Of a DNA stretch of 64,000 nt, positions 57,103-64,000 are shown in pieces. Position 1 is the stretch's first letter. Every line of letters starts with the position of its first letter. Below the pieces are notes generated by a model. The model saw only the letters and a list, made by a program, of their open reading frames with translations. It was not told the origin of the DNA and ran no database searches. Source of the DNA: Bacillota bacterium (GTDB lineage Bacteria > Bacillota > Clostridia > Christensenellales > Aristaeellaceae); assembly GCA_023459275.1 (NCBI GenBank), contig JAEWVC010000023.1:21090-85089 (forward strand). Direction: 5' to 3'. The translations under genes were made by a program, and so were the position numbers.

Positions 57103-58662
57103 TCAATCCTTCTTCGCTTTTAACCCCGCATGAATCTTCGAAATCAAATTCTGCGCGATGTCCGGCGCATTTTGATTGATGAGGTCGTAGATTCGCCCGA
57201 CAACGCGGCGCGTTTCCTTGGGGTACTGCGACAGCTCGTCGGTGATGAACACGGGCTTTGTTTTTTTGCCGCCTTCCGGCTTTTCTTCCTCCGTAGGAAT
57301 CACAGGAAGGGGCTTTAGGGGTTCGGGGGCTTTAGGGGTCTCAACCGTGGCTACAATCGTCTTCACACGGGCTGTGATTGGGTCGTCCGTGGTTTCCTTG
57401 GACTTTTGAAGCGTCCGCTGTGCTCGTTCTGCTTTTTGCCGCTTTTCCTCCAAGGCAGTCTGCATCGTTTCACGGTCTACGCCGCCGCTAAAGCCTGTTT
57501 TTGTCTTTTCTGTATATGTGGTAACAGACTTGCGATAGTCCTCAATAGCTCTATATGCACTCCGCTCGTCGCTGGCGACATTGCAGAGCTTCCACAAGTA
57601 TTCGAAAAACTCGCGCAACTGCACCTCAAAGCTGTCCCGGATGGCATTTTCGTTGAAATAATCACGCCGGGCATTCGGAATCAGATCGGGGTGAACGGCA
57701 AACACTTCTCCGATATAATACTCATTGCCGCGAGGGTCTTTAAACAGCCGTCGGAGCGTCCCGGACTCGCCAATCTGGATATTTCCTTTACGGAGCCGCA
57801 AGCCGCGCTGAATATTCCCTGCTGCCTTGATTTGCCCGTTCAGGGAAGAAAGCCCGAACCACATCCATGCGATGAGTTTTTCATTCTCATCGTAGAAATC
57901 CTTGAATTCGATAGCCTTGACTTCATCGTGCGTTTTGCCGCCGGAGTAAATGCGGGTGGTGTAGCCTTTAAAAACCTGTTCGGCGTTGACGAACACGTTG
58001 TATTCGTCAATTGAAACGCCCAGCGACTTTGCGTGTTTGTAGATATGTCCATTGAACATAAACTTGTTCGGATATGGCACAGGGATTTCGAAGGCAAGGT
58101 AATTCCTGATAATGTCCTTGTCCAGCAGGTCGGGGCTGGTGACACCAGTCAAAATCACTTCAAAAAAGTGCTCGGTTGCGTCGGAGGGCTGGGACGATGT
58201 CAGCAGGATGGCTTCCAGCACTTCGTCAGCCGTGTGTTTGGCGTTGTCGTTAAGCATGGTACGCATTTTATAGGCATTCCACGTCATGACATGGGCTTCT
58301 TCTTCGCCGACAGCAGAAGAAATAAACCGAAGCTCATTGCAGTATGCCAGACCGCAGAGCCGTCCGATGCCCCGGAAACCTTTGTCGACCGCCCGCTTTT
58401 TATCGGAGTTGGCAATGTCGCTCAGGACGCGCACAAAGTTCTCTTTATGGATACCGCTGCCGTTGTCGCGGATGCGAATCTCCCGCTTGGCAGAATCAAT
58501 GCTGATGTCGATGCTGGTGTCTTTCCTGGTAACGATTCCTGCGTTGACAGCAGCATCAATGGCATCGCATGAGTTTTGAACATATTCGCGGTACATCACC
58601 CGCGAATCGGAGTACATGCCAGTTGTAAGGTTTTCAAGAATGTTTTTCCCGAATACCGCCAT
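57103..58662 (-). CDS. HSP90/MORC-type GHKL ATPase
   Basis: 519 residues. GHKL ATP-binding domain with N-box Glu26...Asn30...Asp33, G1 box Asp66-Asn-Gly-Ser-Gly70 and G2 Gly95-Phe-Arg-Gly-Ile-Gly100. A middle transducer-like domain follows (about 200-360), then a coiled coil (about 395-430), a Pro-rich linker and a helical end. GHKL ATPases dimerise with ATP and act as clamps (HSP90, MutL, MORC). Here between HerA-like and radical SAM genes; a clamp or sensor in a DNA-translocating complex is the likely job, by inference. Confidence 0.88.
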   Translation of the reverse strand: MAVFGKNILENLTTGMYSDSRVMYREYVQNSCDAIDAAVNAGIVTRKDTSIDISIDSAKREIRIRDNGSGIHKENFVRVLSDIANSDKKRAVDKGFRGIGRLCGLAYCNELRFISSAVGEEEAHVMTWNAYKMRTMLNDNAKHTADEVLEAILLTSSQPSDATEHFFEVILTGVTSPDLLDKDIIRNYLAFEIPVPYPNKFMFNGHIYKHAKSLGVSIDEYNVFVNAEQVFKGYTTRIYSGGKTHDEVKAIEFKDFYDENEKLIAWMWFGLSSLNGQIKAAGNIQRGLRLRKGNIQIGESGTLRRLFKDPRGNEYYIGEVFAVHPDLIPNARRDYFNENAIRDSFEVQLREFFEYLWKLCNVASDERSAYRAIEDYRKSVTTYTEKTKTGFSGGVDRETMQTALEEKRQKAERAQRTLQKSKETTDDPITARVKTIVATVETPKAPEPLKPLPVIPTEEEKPEGGKKTKPVFITDELSQYPKETRRVVGRIYDLINQNAPDIAQNLISKIHAGLKAKKD

Positions 58663-58677
58663 GACGATCTTCCTTCC

Positions 58678-60396
58678 TCAGTTTTGTTTAAACTGCTTAT
58701 ACAGCGGCTTCGGAAATTTGATCTTCAGCATGGAGCGGAAAATCGGGTTCTGAATCAGGTATTCGCCCTGCGACAACCGCGTCAGGATGCTCCTGTATGT
58801 ATCAGGGACAATCCTGTAGTCTGCCTTACTGGTTTCGATGGAGTTGGTGCGCCCGTAAGCGTGGGTGGAACAGTTGCCTTTCACGCGGTCGTGGATGGAA
58901 CTGCGGAATTGCTCCGCCGCGAACAGAATCACGCCCAAAGAACGCCCGCGCTCGGTAACGTCCAGAATCTGCCGGAGGATGGGCGAGTTCTTTGGTGTTT
59001 CGGTCGAGGCGTACTTGTTGAGCTCGTCGATGAAGATGATGATCTTCTTCGGCGGCTTGGCTCCCATGTGGTCGTATTCGCCAAGCTGGAGCTTGTTGAT
59101 AATCCGCACCACATCGCCGAAAACGAAGGACTGCATGATTTCGCCAAGGTTGGCCACATCAACAATCACTACATCGTTAGGCTGAATCTGACGGAGCTTG
59201 TCCTCCAGCCGGACAGTCGTGTCCCTTGCGTCACGCTCAAATAACGGGGAATTCTCGACGGTCTTACGGATAATGCGACTGAAACGCCGCCAAGAAACAA
59301 CCGGAATGTCTTTGTTTTTCTTGTTTGGGCTTTCTGCGGGATCGCAGTGTTTGCTTACCAAGCTCAAGAAGCTCTCCCAGTCATTGCATTGATCGAAGCC
59401 GCCCGCGCCAGAAATGATGTACTCCTGAATAGCGTCCAGCGTTTGGTTCGAATCATCCACGTTGGACAGAAGGAGGTCGAGGTCTTCTTTATCCTTTTCA
59501 TAAGTGAATACATATTGGCTGGCGATGCCGCTCTCGACATATTCTGCAAGCTCAGCCTCGGATAAGAAGGTGCTGGAAGCGGTGCGGTCAAACTCGCCGT
59601 TTGGCACGAGATATTGGACGTGTTCAAACGGCGTTGTACTCAGTCCCATCTTCTCATACAGGGCATGGACTTGTTTACGCTCTTCCTCGGCTTGTTCAGG
59701 TGTGTTCTTGCCATCGTCAGTAAAGTCGTTTGGCAGATGAACACCCATAAGGTCTTTACCTTTGACATTGAAAAGGACGAAAGCAACGCTGCCATCTTCC
59801 GGCTTCACGTCGCGATAGCTGTCCTGAATCGCTTTGAGCAGGAACATGGCGTAAGAGGTTTTAGCCGCCAGGCCAGAAATGCCGGAGATGTTAAGATGCG
59901 CTCCTTCTGGGCCAATGACAAATCTTGGGTCGAACTTGACAGGGATGACAACCTTTTCGACCCTGCCCGTATTCTCGTACATTTCCAAGAAGCCGCTGGG
60001 AAGAACACAGTGTTTATTGTCCAAACCAAGCGCATAGGTAATTTCCGCTTCGTCGGCAAGCCACACTTTTTCATCGCTCTGCACAGGGATATAGATACCC
60101 TTGGTGTTGCAAATGATCTTTGCATCAACGTAATTCATCCCAACACGGAACGTCGGCGGCGTGACTTCCACATCGCCAAAGTCGCTGGAGATGTAATTCG
60201 TGAGAAAGCTGCTCGCATCGGTGATGTGCGAGATATCCTCAATCACCCCGTATGACCGTGAGCCGTTAACGTGGTCGACGCGAACGATGTCAAATGGATT
60301 GAGGATGAGCTTGCTGTCCGTCCAGAAGGCAAACGTGTCCACGCTTGTCGGCTTCTTTTCGGTTGCGATAACCCTGCCGATGAGTTTGGGTTCCAT
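58678..60396 (-). CDS. HerA-like hexameric ATPase/DNA translocase
   Basis: 572 residues from ATG 60396 (GGAGGC upstream). N-terminal HAS-barrel-like beta domain (about 1-80); P-loop region at 172-180 reads Gly-Ile-Ser-Gly-Leu-Ala-Ala-Lys-Thr, which departs from the usual GxxGxGK(S/T) by one residue; Walker B Ile-Ile-Ile-Phe-Ile-Asp457-Glu458; then Ala-Glu-Gln-Phe-Arg and a later Arg suitable as finger. HerA forms hexamers that move DNA and feed NurA. It lies 15 bases after the NurA-like gene and 15 before the GHKL gene. Confidence 0.85.
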   Translation of the reverse strand: MEPKLIGRVIATEKKPTSVDTFAFWTDSKLILNPFDIVRVDHVNGSRSYGVIEDISHITDASSFLTNYISSDFGDVEVTPPTFRVGMNYVDAKIICNTKGIYIPVQSDEKVWLADEAEITYALGLDNKHCVLPSGFLEMYENTGRVEKVVIPVKFDPRFVIGPEGAHLNISGISGLAAKTSYAMFLLKAIQDSYRDVKPEDGSVAFVLFNVKGKDLMGVHLPNDFTDDGKNTPEQAEEERKQVHALYEKMGLSTTPFEHVQYLVPNGEFDRTASSTFLSEAELAEYVESGIASQYVFTYEKDKEDLDLLLSNVDDSNQTLDAIQEYIISGAGGFDQCNDWESFLSLVSKHCDPAESPNKKNKDIPVVSWRRFSRIIRKTVENSPLFERDARDTTVRLEDKLRQIQPNDVVIVDVANLGEIMQSFVFGDVVRIINKLQLGEYDHMGAKPPKKIIIFIDELNKYASTETPKNSPILRQILDVTERGRSLGVILFAAEQFRSSIHDRVKGNCSTHAYGRTNSIETSKADYRIVPDTYRSILTRLSQGEYLIQNPIFRSMLKIKFPKPLYKQFKQN

Positions 60397-60411
60397 CTTT
60401 TTTGCCTCCGT

Positions 60412-61590
60412 TCAAAACAAACTCAAGAACACATCACTGCTGAGGTAAAGGCTCTTGATATAAGATTCAGTCAGAAAAACCGGGTACAGGTGGTTGGCAT
60501 AACGCAAATCGGAGCCGTAGCAAGTTGGGCAGCGTTCATTGATGAGAGTGGCCGAAATCATATCAACGTCCTCTGTATCCAGCCCAAAACCACGTCCGTG
60601 CCGCGTTTCTTTGTCCGTGACCATGATTTTCTCAACTTTGATCACGCCGTCAAATGGCGTTTTGGTCTGATCCGGGAATTTGCGCAGCCGTATATACCAA
60701 ACAGCAAACTCAATGTCGGGTATCCGCTTGACCCTCATCCTTGCGACAGGTGTTCGGTGAAACTGCGGCAGTTCGATGATGGCGCGGGCGTTCGCGTTTC
60801 CCTTGCCGTCCTTGCAGTTCTCTGGGTTGAAGGACTTGGATACGCCGATGACATATTGATAACTGTTTTTGAAATTCTTTAGATTGGCGAATTTACTCTC
60901 GCTTTTCATGGGCTGGTATTCCAGAGAACCGTCTTTCACGAGATACGCGGTTTGTGAAAGAAGCCTGCGTTGCGCCAACGAGTCAACCATTGCCTTTTCT
61001 TCATTAATCATGTAGTCCTGAATAGTTGCGATACCCCTATCACGGAATTCGCCTTTTTCGGGGTTGGCGGTTATGTATGTGAGAACGTCATCCAGCGACA
61101 GTCCTTTGCCTTGTAGCCGGGGATTATTGTTTAGCCTTTTCCGCAGGCTGGCAAGGAAAGCTTCCGGAAACCTGCCGGATTTATCGCACTTATTGGGCAG
61201 CGAAACAACGAGCTTACGGACAGTTGGCTGTACGGCTTGCATCAGCCCGTCAATTCTCTGGCAGCACGCAACTCCCACCTGCCCGGCGACAACAGGAAAG
61301 ACGCGGGAATCATAAGAGATATCGTCTACATGGTAAATGTGGCGAGAGCCATCAAGAAAGTATTGCAGACACGGGACAGGGCGGTTTCGGGCAAGATCGG
61401 CGGCAAAATCTTTCAAGTCTGTAGGCTTGTTTTGGGGCATGGTTTCGCCGTCCCGTGCCCATGACTCCACTTCATCAGGGTTATCATCATAGTCGGGGCT
61501 GGGAGTGCGCATGGAATCAAAGCTATACTTATAGCTCTGGAAGCTCCTGCCGCCTGTTATGTCGGCAATATCCTCCATGATCCGGCTCAT
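60412..61590 (-). CDS. NurA-like nuclease
   Basis: 392 residues from ATG 61590 (GGAAAAGGGG upstream; the longer frame begins in the previous gene's end). Two Asp-Gly-Ser motifs mark NurA-type RNase H-fold nucleases: Phe-Leu-Asp80-Gly-Ser-Arg and Val-Lys-Asp220-Gly-Ser-Leu-Glu. The end carries a His near residue 366 before Tyr-Pro, also usual in NurA. The assignment rests on these motifs plus the adjacent HerA-like gene. Fused or inserted Cys-pair near 109-110 and 358 are extra. It would degrade DNA threaded by HerA. Confidence 0.7.
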   Translation of the reverse strand: MSRIMEDIADITGGRSFQSYKYSFDSMRTPSPDYDDNPDEVESWARDGETMPQNKPTDLKDFAADLARNRPVPCLQYFLDGSRHIYHVDDISYDSRVFPVVAGQVGVACCQRIDGLMQAVQPTVRKLVVSLPNKCDKSGRFPEAFLASLRKRLNNNPRLQGKGLSLDDVLTYITANPEKGEFRDRGIATIQDYMINEEKAMVDSLAQRRLLSQTAYLVKDGSLEYQPMKSESKFANLKNFKNSYQYVIGVSKSFNPENCKDGKGNANARAIIELPQFHRTPVARMRVKRIPDIEFAVWYIRLRKFPDQTKTPFDGVIKVEKIMVTDKETRHGRGFGLDTEDVDMISATLINERCPTCYGSDLRYANHLYPVFLTESYIKSLYLSSDVFLSLF

Positions 61591-61626
61591 GCAGTTTCCC
61601 CTTTTCCTGTGTAATATAGAAAGCAA

Positions 61627-61797
61627 CTAAATCGTCTTTCGTTTTTTCTCTGGTCTTTCGGCGTTTTCAGGGATAATCCATATCCGACTGAGCATGGTGG
61701 CACCCGGAATCTTTTCTGCCTTGCACCATAACTGTACCTGGCGTTCCGTTACTTCCCATTTTTTTGCAGCTTCTTGGACTGTTATATATCCGTTCAT
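61627..61797 (-). CDS. Small helix-turn-helix protein (MerR/excisionase-like)
   Basis: 56 residues from ATG 61797 with GGAGG upstream; too short for most gene finders. Winged-helix type: Tyr-Ile-Thr-Val-Gln-Glu-Ala-Ala-Lys-Lys-Trp, Glu-Arg-Gln-Val-Gln-Leu-Trp-Cys and Ile-Pro-Gly-Ala, as in excisionase/MerR-like domains. First gene of the five-gene operon, 36 bases before the NurA-like start. It probably binds the palindrome in its promoter and controls the operon. Confidence 0.8.
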   Translation of the reverse strand: MNGYITVQEAAKKWEVTERQVQLWCKAEKIPGATMLSRIWIIPENAERPEKKRKTI

Positions 61798-61834
61798 TCA
61801 AAACAACCTCCAGTCCGCCAAAGGCACTTATGAA

Positions 61835-61863
61835 AGTATACTTCGTCTAAACGAAAGTGTCAA
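61835..61863 (-). promoter_or_regulatory. Promoter of the HTH-NurA-HerA-GHKL-radical SAM operon
   Basis: Minus strand: TTGACA (61863-61858), 17-base spacer, TATACT (61840-61835). The spacer holds an imperfect inverted repeat (CTTTCGT / ACGAAG), a likely operator for the HTH protein. About 30 bases separate the expected start of transcription from the HTH gene. Confidence 0.8.
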
Positions 61864-61977
61864 TGCAAAAATGGAAATATTACTCCATTTCTCGACAATC
61901 GAAATGCTCTTTCCCCGGACAAGGTTAGGTATCGCAAAGCCGCGCGGTTGCCTCCTCATAATGCATGCGAGGAACTG

Positions 61978-62130
61978 CTATCCCCAGATGCCTTCCCGTC
62001 GGACGAAAATCTCCTCCGGGCACATCTTGTACATCGCGGCTCCAAACTTCTGTCGCATGATCTGCCGCACCGAATGTTCCGTGGATTCCATGAAAACAGC
62101 CACCTGGGAGCCGAATATGTGGATCACATC
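61978..62130 (-). other. Short coding-like fragment on the minus strand
   Basis: After a TAG at 62133-62131 the frame runs to TAG 61980-61978 and reads Met-Glu-Ser-Thr-Glu-His-Ser-Val-Arg-Gln-Ile-Met-Arg-Gln-Lys-Phe-Gly from an internal ATG, i.e. a plausible end of a protein without a proper beginning. It may be the remnant of a gene disrupted when the island formed. No ribosome site seen. Confidence 0.3.
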
Positions 62131-62169
62131 CTATTGCCTTCTGGCCGCGAAGTATACACCCACCGAAAC

Positions 62170-62295
62170 CGCGCAAGTAAGGGCCTATCAGGGCTTTCAA
62201 TGAAACGCTATGGCGGTCCGGCTGAGCATGTGCGGATAAAGGAGGGCGGAACCATGCGCTTCATTCTCAAGGATGGGGTTGTGTTAGAGGGGTAA
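62170..62295 (+). pseudogene. Decayed 3' end of a second serine recombinase
   Basis: In two frames joined by a two-base deletion, the sequence reads Gly-Pro-Ile-Arg-Ala-Phe-Asn-Glu-Thr-Leu-Trp and then Val-Arg-Ile-Lys-Glu-Gly-Gly-Thr-Met-Arg-Phe-Ile-Leu-Lys-Asp-Gly, ending at TAA 62293-62295. Both parts match the C-terminus of the intact recombinase (54.95-55.07 kb), including the bases just after the stop. It has internal stops and no 5' part. Confidence 0.85.
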
Positions 62296-62428
62296 GGCCC
62301 AGCAAAATACTCAGTCCGCGTAATGCCAAAGAATATAATGAGGAGTTAAAAGGATTCGAGGCATATGTTTTGTTAATAGCCGAATACTACTCCAGTAGAC
62401 CAAGTTTTTACACCGGGAGGATCCCGCC
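62296..62428. other. AT-rich spacer before the DUF262 gene
   Basis: No gene visible. The last part contains GGGAGG used by the following start; a promoter is likely, but I cannot choose one. Confidence 0.4.
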
Positions 62429-63907
62429 ATGTACAAGGTTGAGTATCGGTCCATGCCACACATCTCTGCACAAAATTGCTCCGCAGTATTCTGCCGCAAA
62501 AACGGCAAATATGATTTGACGGATCTTTCTCCGTCAGTATACTGCGAGCATTTTTTATTCTACCTCAATGAAGAGCTGGGGCTATTGATACTGCCGTTAT
62601 TACCGCCTATAGCCGGGTTAAATTCCCAAAAGTATACGCCCCAAAACGAGTGTGTATTTACACCATCATTCAGATGCTATATAATGGATGAAGAATCCAT
62701 TGAGCGGACGCTTCCGATAGATGAAGTGATCACCAGGCTATGTGGGCACCATGGAGGTATACTTATGGCAAAGCGCGATGGCGCACTCATAATTGAAGAA
62801 ATCGGCATAGAAACTGAGGAATATACGGATGATTCGTTGTTCAATATAACTTCATACGGCGTAGATTTGTCTTTTCGTGAAATAATTAGCATGTATAAAG
62901 AAGGCGATTTAGAGAAACCCGAGATGCAAAGAAATTATGTATGGAACAAAGTGGAAGCCAGTAGGTTTATAGATTCCATTTTGCTGGGCTTACCCATTCC
63001 CAGCATATTTCTGGCAAAAACGCAAAATGAAAAAAGGCTAATAGTAGATGGCTATCAACGCATAATGACTGTATATGATTACGTTGAGCGTGGTCTATTT
63101 GGAGGAGATAATAAGCTTTTTAAGCTCTCTAATGCAGAGAGTATTAATGAGAGATGGCGAGGTAGAGCTTTTAAAGAGCTAAGCACAGAAGAGCAACGTA
63201 AAATCCGAGGATCTTCTATTCATGCCATTGTGTTTGAACAAAAACATCCTCAAAATGATACAGGGATGTATCAGATATTTGAAAGAATAAATACAAGCGG
63301 GCGCGCCTTAAAGCCACAGGAAATACGAAATTGTGTATATCATGGTTCATTTAATCTGTTGCTACTAAGGCTTAACAAGGAGCCAGCATGGCGCTATTTG
63401 CTTAATGCGGAGAATGAGGATGCCCGAATGGGAGATGTAGAGCTCATATTGCGTTCTTTCGCTATCGGCTTGCTTCGTCATGATAAGAAACTGGACAAAA
63501 AACGAATTAATCTAGTAAAATACCTTAATGAGTTTATGGGCGAGAATTCCAATATATCAGGTGACCAAAGCAGCGAAATAGCGGCGCTGTTTATTACTGC
63601 TGTAGATTATATAAAAGATCACATAGGAGTAAATGCTTTCAAAGGGATTAGCGAGAAGAGTAGAAATTACACTAGAAAAATCAACCCTGCGATTATGGAT
63701 TCTATATTAGGTGCTACCTATTACATGATTGAGACGAAACATCAATTACCTGCCGATTCCTTGGTAGATAAACATGTGGAACTAGTATCAAACGAGGCTT
63801 TCCGGATTGCTATATCTGTAAAAACGACAGAAGTCGAAGAAAGCATAAAAAGAAGAATAACATTGGCTACGCAGATGCTATTTGGGGTGGAATATGACTG
63901 GCGATAA
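62429..63907 (+). CDS. DUF262 (GmrS-type) protein with N-terminal extension
   Basis: 492 residues; GGGAGG eight bases before ATG 62429. Residues about 145-330 form the DUF262 domain: Pro-Glu-Met-Gln-Arg-Asn-Tyr-Val-Trp, Leu-Leu-Gly-Leu-Pro-Ile-Pro, Val-Asp207-Gly-Tyr-Gln-Arg211 and Phe-Glu-Arg-Ile-Asn-Thr-Ser-Gly. The usual DGQQR motif has Tyr in the middle. DUF262 binds nucleotides and is part of type IV restriction enzymes GmrSD, which attack modified phage DNA, and of many toxin-like systems. The first 145 residues do not match the domain. No DUF1524 HNH domain is attached; its partner may be the overlapping gene downstream. AT-rich unlike the prophage. Confidence 0.85.
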   Translation: MYKVEYRSMPHISAQNCSAVFCRKNGKYDLTDLSPSVYCEHFLFYLNEELGLLILPLLPPIAGLNSQKYTPQNECVFTPSFRCYIMDEESIERTLPIDEVITRLCGHHGGILMAKRDGALIIEEIGIETEEYTDDSLFNITSYGVDLSFREIISMYKEGDLEKPEMQRNYVWNKVEASRFIDSILLGLPIPSIFLAKTQNEKRLIVDGYQRIMTVYDYVERGLFGGDNKLFKLSNAESINERWRGRAFKELSTEEQRKIRGSSIHAIVFEQKHPQNDTGMYQIFERINTSGRALKPQEIRNCVYHGSFNLLLLRLNKEPAWRYLLNAENEDARMGDVELILRSFAIGLLRHDKKLDKKRINLVKYLNEFMGENSNISGDQSSEIAALFITAVDYIKDHIGVNAFKGISEKSRNYTRKINPAIMDSILGATYYMIETKHQLPADSLVDKHVELVSNEAFRIAISVKTTEVEESIKRRITLATQMLFGVEYDWR

Positions 63908-64000
63908 CGCTCAGGCTCTGGCTGATTGTTATCAAGAGCTTGTTCAAATACGGTCGTGGATATTATCAAACCCATTCGATACCAAAAGCAGATTCTTAAT
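63894..64000 (+). CDS. Start of a gene overlapping the DUF262 gene (partial)
   Basis: ATG 63894, inside the end of the DUF262 gene (14-base overlap), preceded by GGGGTGG. The 35 visible residues (Met-Thr-Gly-Asp-Asn-Ala-Gln-Ala-Leu, then Leu-Val-Gln-Ile-Arg-Ser-Trp-Ile-Leu) form one helix. HEPN-type nucleases (MAE_28990 family) often follow DUF262 genes in this way, but too little is visible to decide. Confidence 0.55.
   Translation, partial: MTGDNAQALADCYQELVQIRSWILSNPFDTKSRFL

Noticed and set aside
1..64000. tRNA or rRNA genes
   Set aside because: No cloverleaf or conserved rRNA stretch was recognised in either strand.

Overview
The window is a piece of a Bacillota chromosome, probably a Clostridia-type anaerobe. 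The evidence is strong Shine-Dalgarno sites (GGAGG) with frequent TTG/GTG starts, a phage lysis holin of the toxin-secretion type, HK97-like siphophage modules and serine recombinases typical of Clostridia. Genus cannot be read from the sequence. Base composition is mosaic: the prophage is GC-rich, while the host part and the right edge are more AT-rich.

Host part (1 to about 10.9 kb). It opens with the last codons of a sensor histidine kinase and a terminator. An envelope operon follows: a membrane-anchored double-parvulin foldase, a 54-residue protein, a protein fusing a cation-diffusion-facilitator-like membrane domain to an SPFH (HflK-like) domain, an HflC-like protein and a second HflK-like protein. 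Next come a secreted L,D-transpeptidase, a small sigma-70 region-4 protein, and a minus-strand operon of an ArsR repressor, an isoprenylcysteine-methyltransferase-like membrane protein and a broken SAM methyltransferase, controlled from a palindromic operator over a consensus promoter.

Prophage (about 11.1 to 55.07 kb). Replication genes (SNF2 helicase, probable ssDNA-binding protein, family A polymerase, primase-helicase, VRR-NUC nuclease) are followed by a DUF1492 late regulator, HNH nucleases and the small terminase. Between the small and large terminase genes lie 8.4 kb of accessory genes: a ParB-like protein, two tandem Mom-type DNA modification proteins, a PAPS-reductase-like protein, a ParB-methyltransferase fusion with a damaged catalytic motif, and then small genes in units each driven by a copy of one repeated promoter (six copies, identical 17-bp spacing). 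Then come HK97-type head genes, tail genes (with an HD hydrolase and a GNAT acetyltransferase inserted as independent cargo, each with its own promoter), fibre, holin, a BppU-CotH-lectin protein, endolysin, and a recombination cassette (HTH/zinc protein, SHOCT protein, two serine recombinases). No repressor or left-end lysogeny module is visible.

Right-hand island (55.1 to 64 kb). A tight minus-strand operon encodes a small HTH protein, a NurA-like nuclease, a HerA-like ATPase, an HSP90/MORC-type GHKL ATPase and a large radical SAM protein. It has a near-consensus promoter and lies between the 3' end of the intact recombinase and the decayed 3' end of a second recombinase. A DUF262 (GmrSD-type) gene and the start of an overlapping gene follow. 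I regard the five-gene HerA/NurA/GHKL/radical-SAM operon as the best candidate for an undescribed (probably anti-phage) system, and the repeated-promoter cargo array of the prophage as the second.
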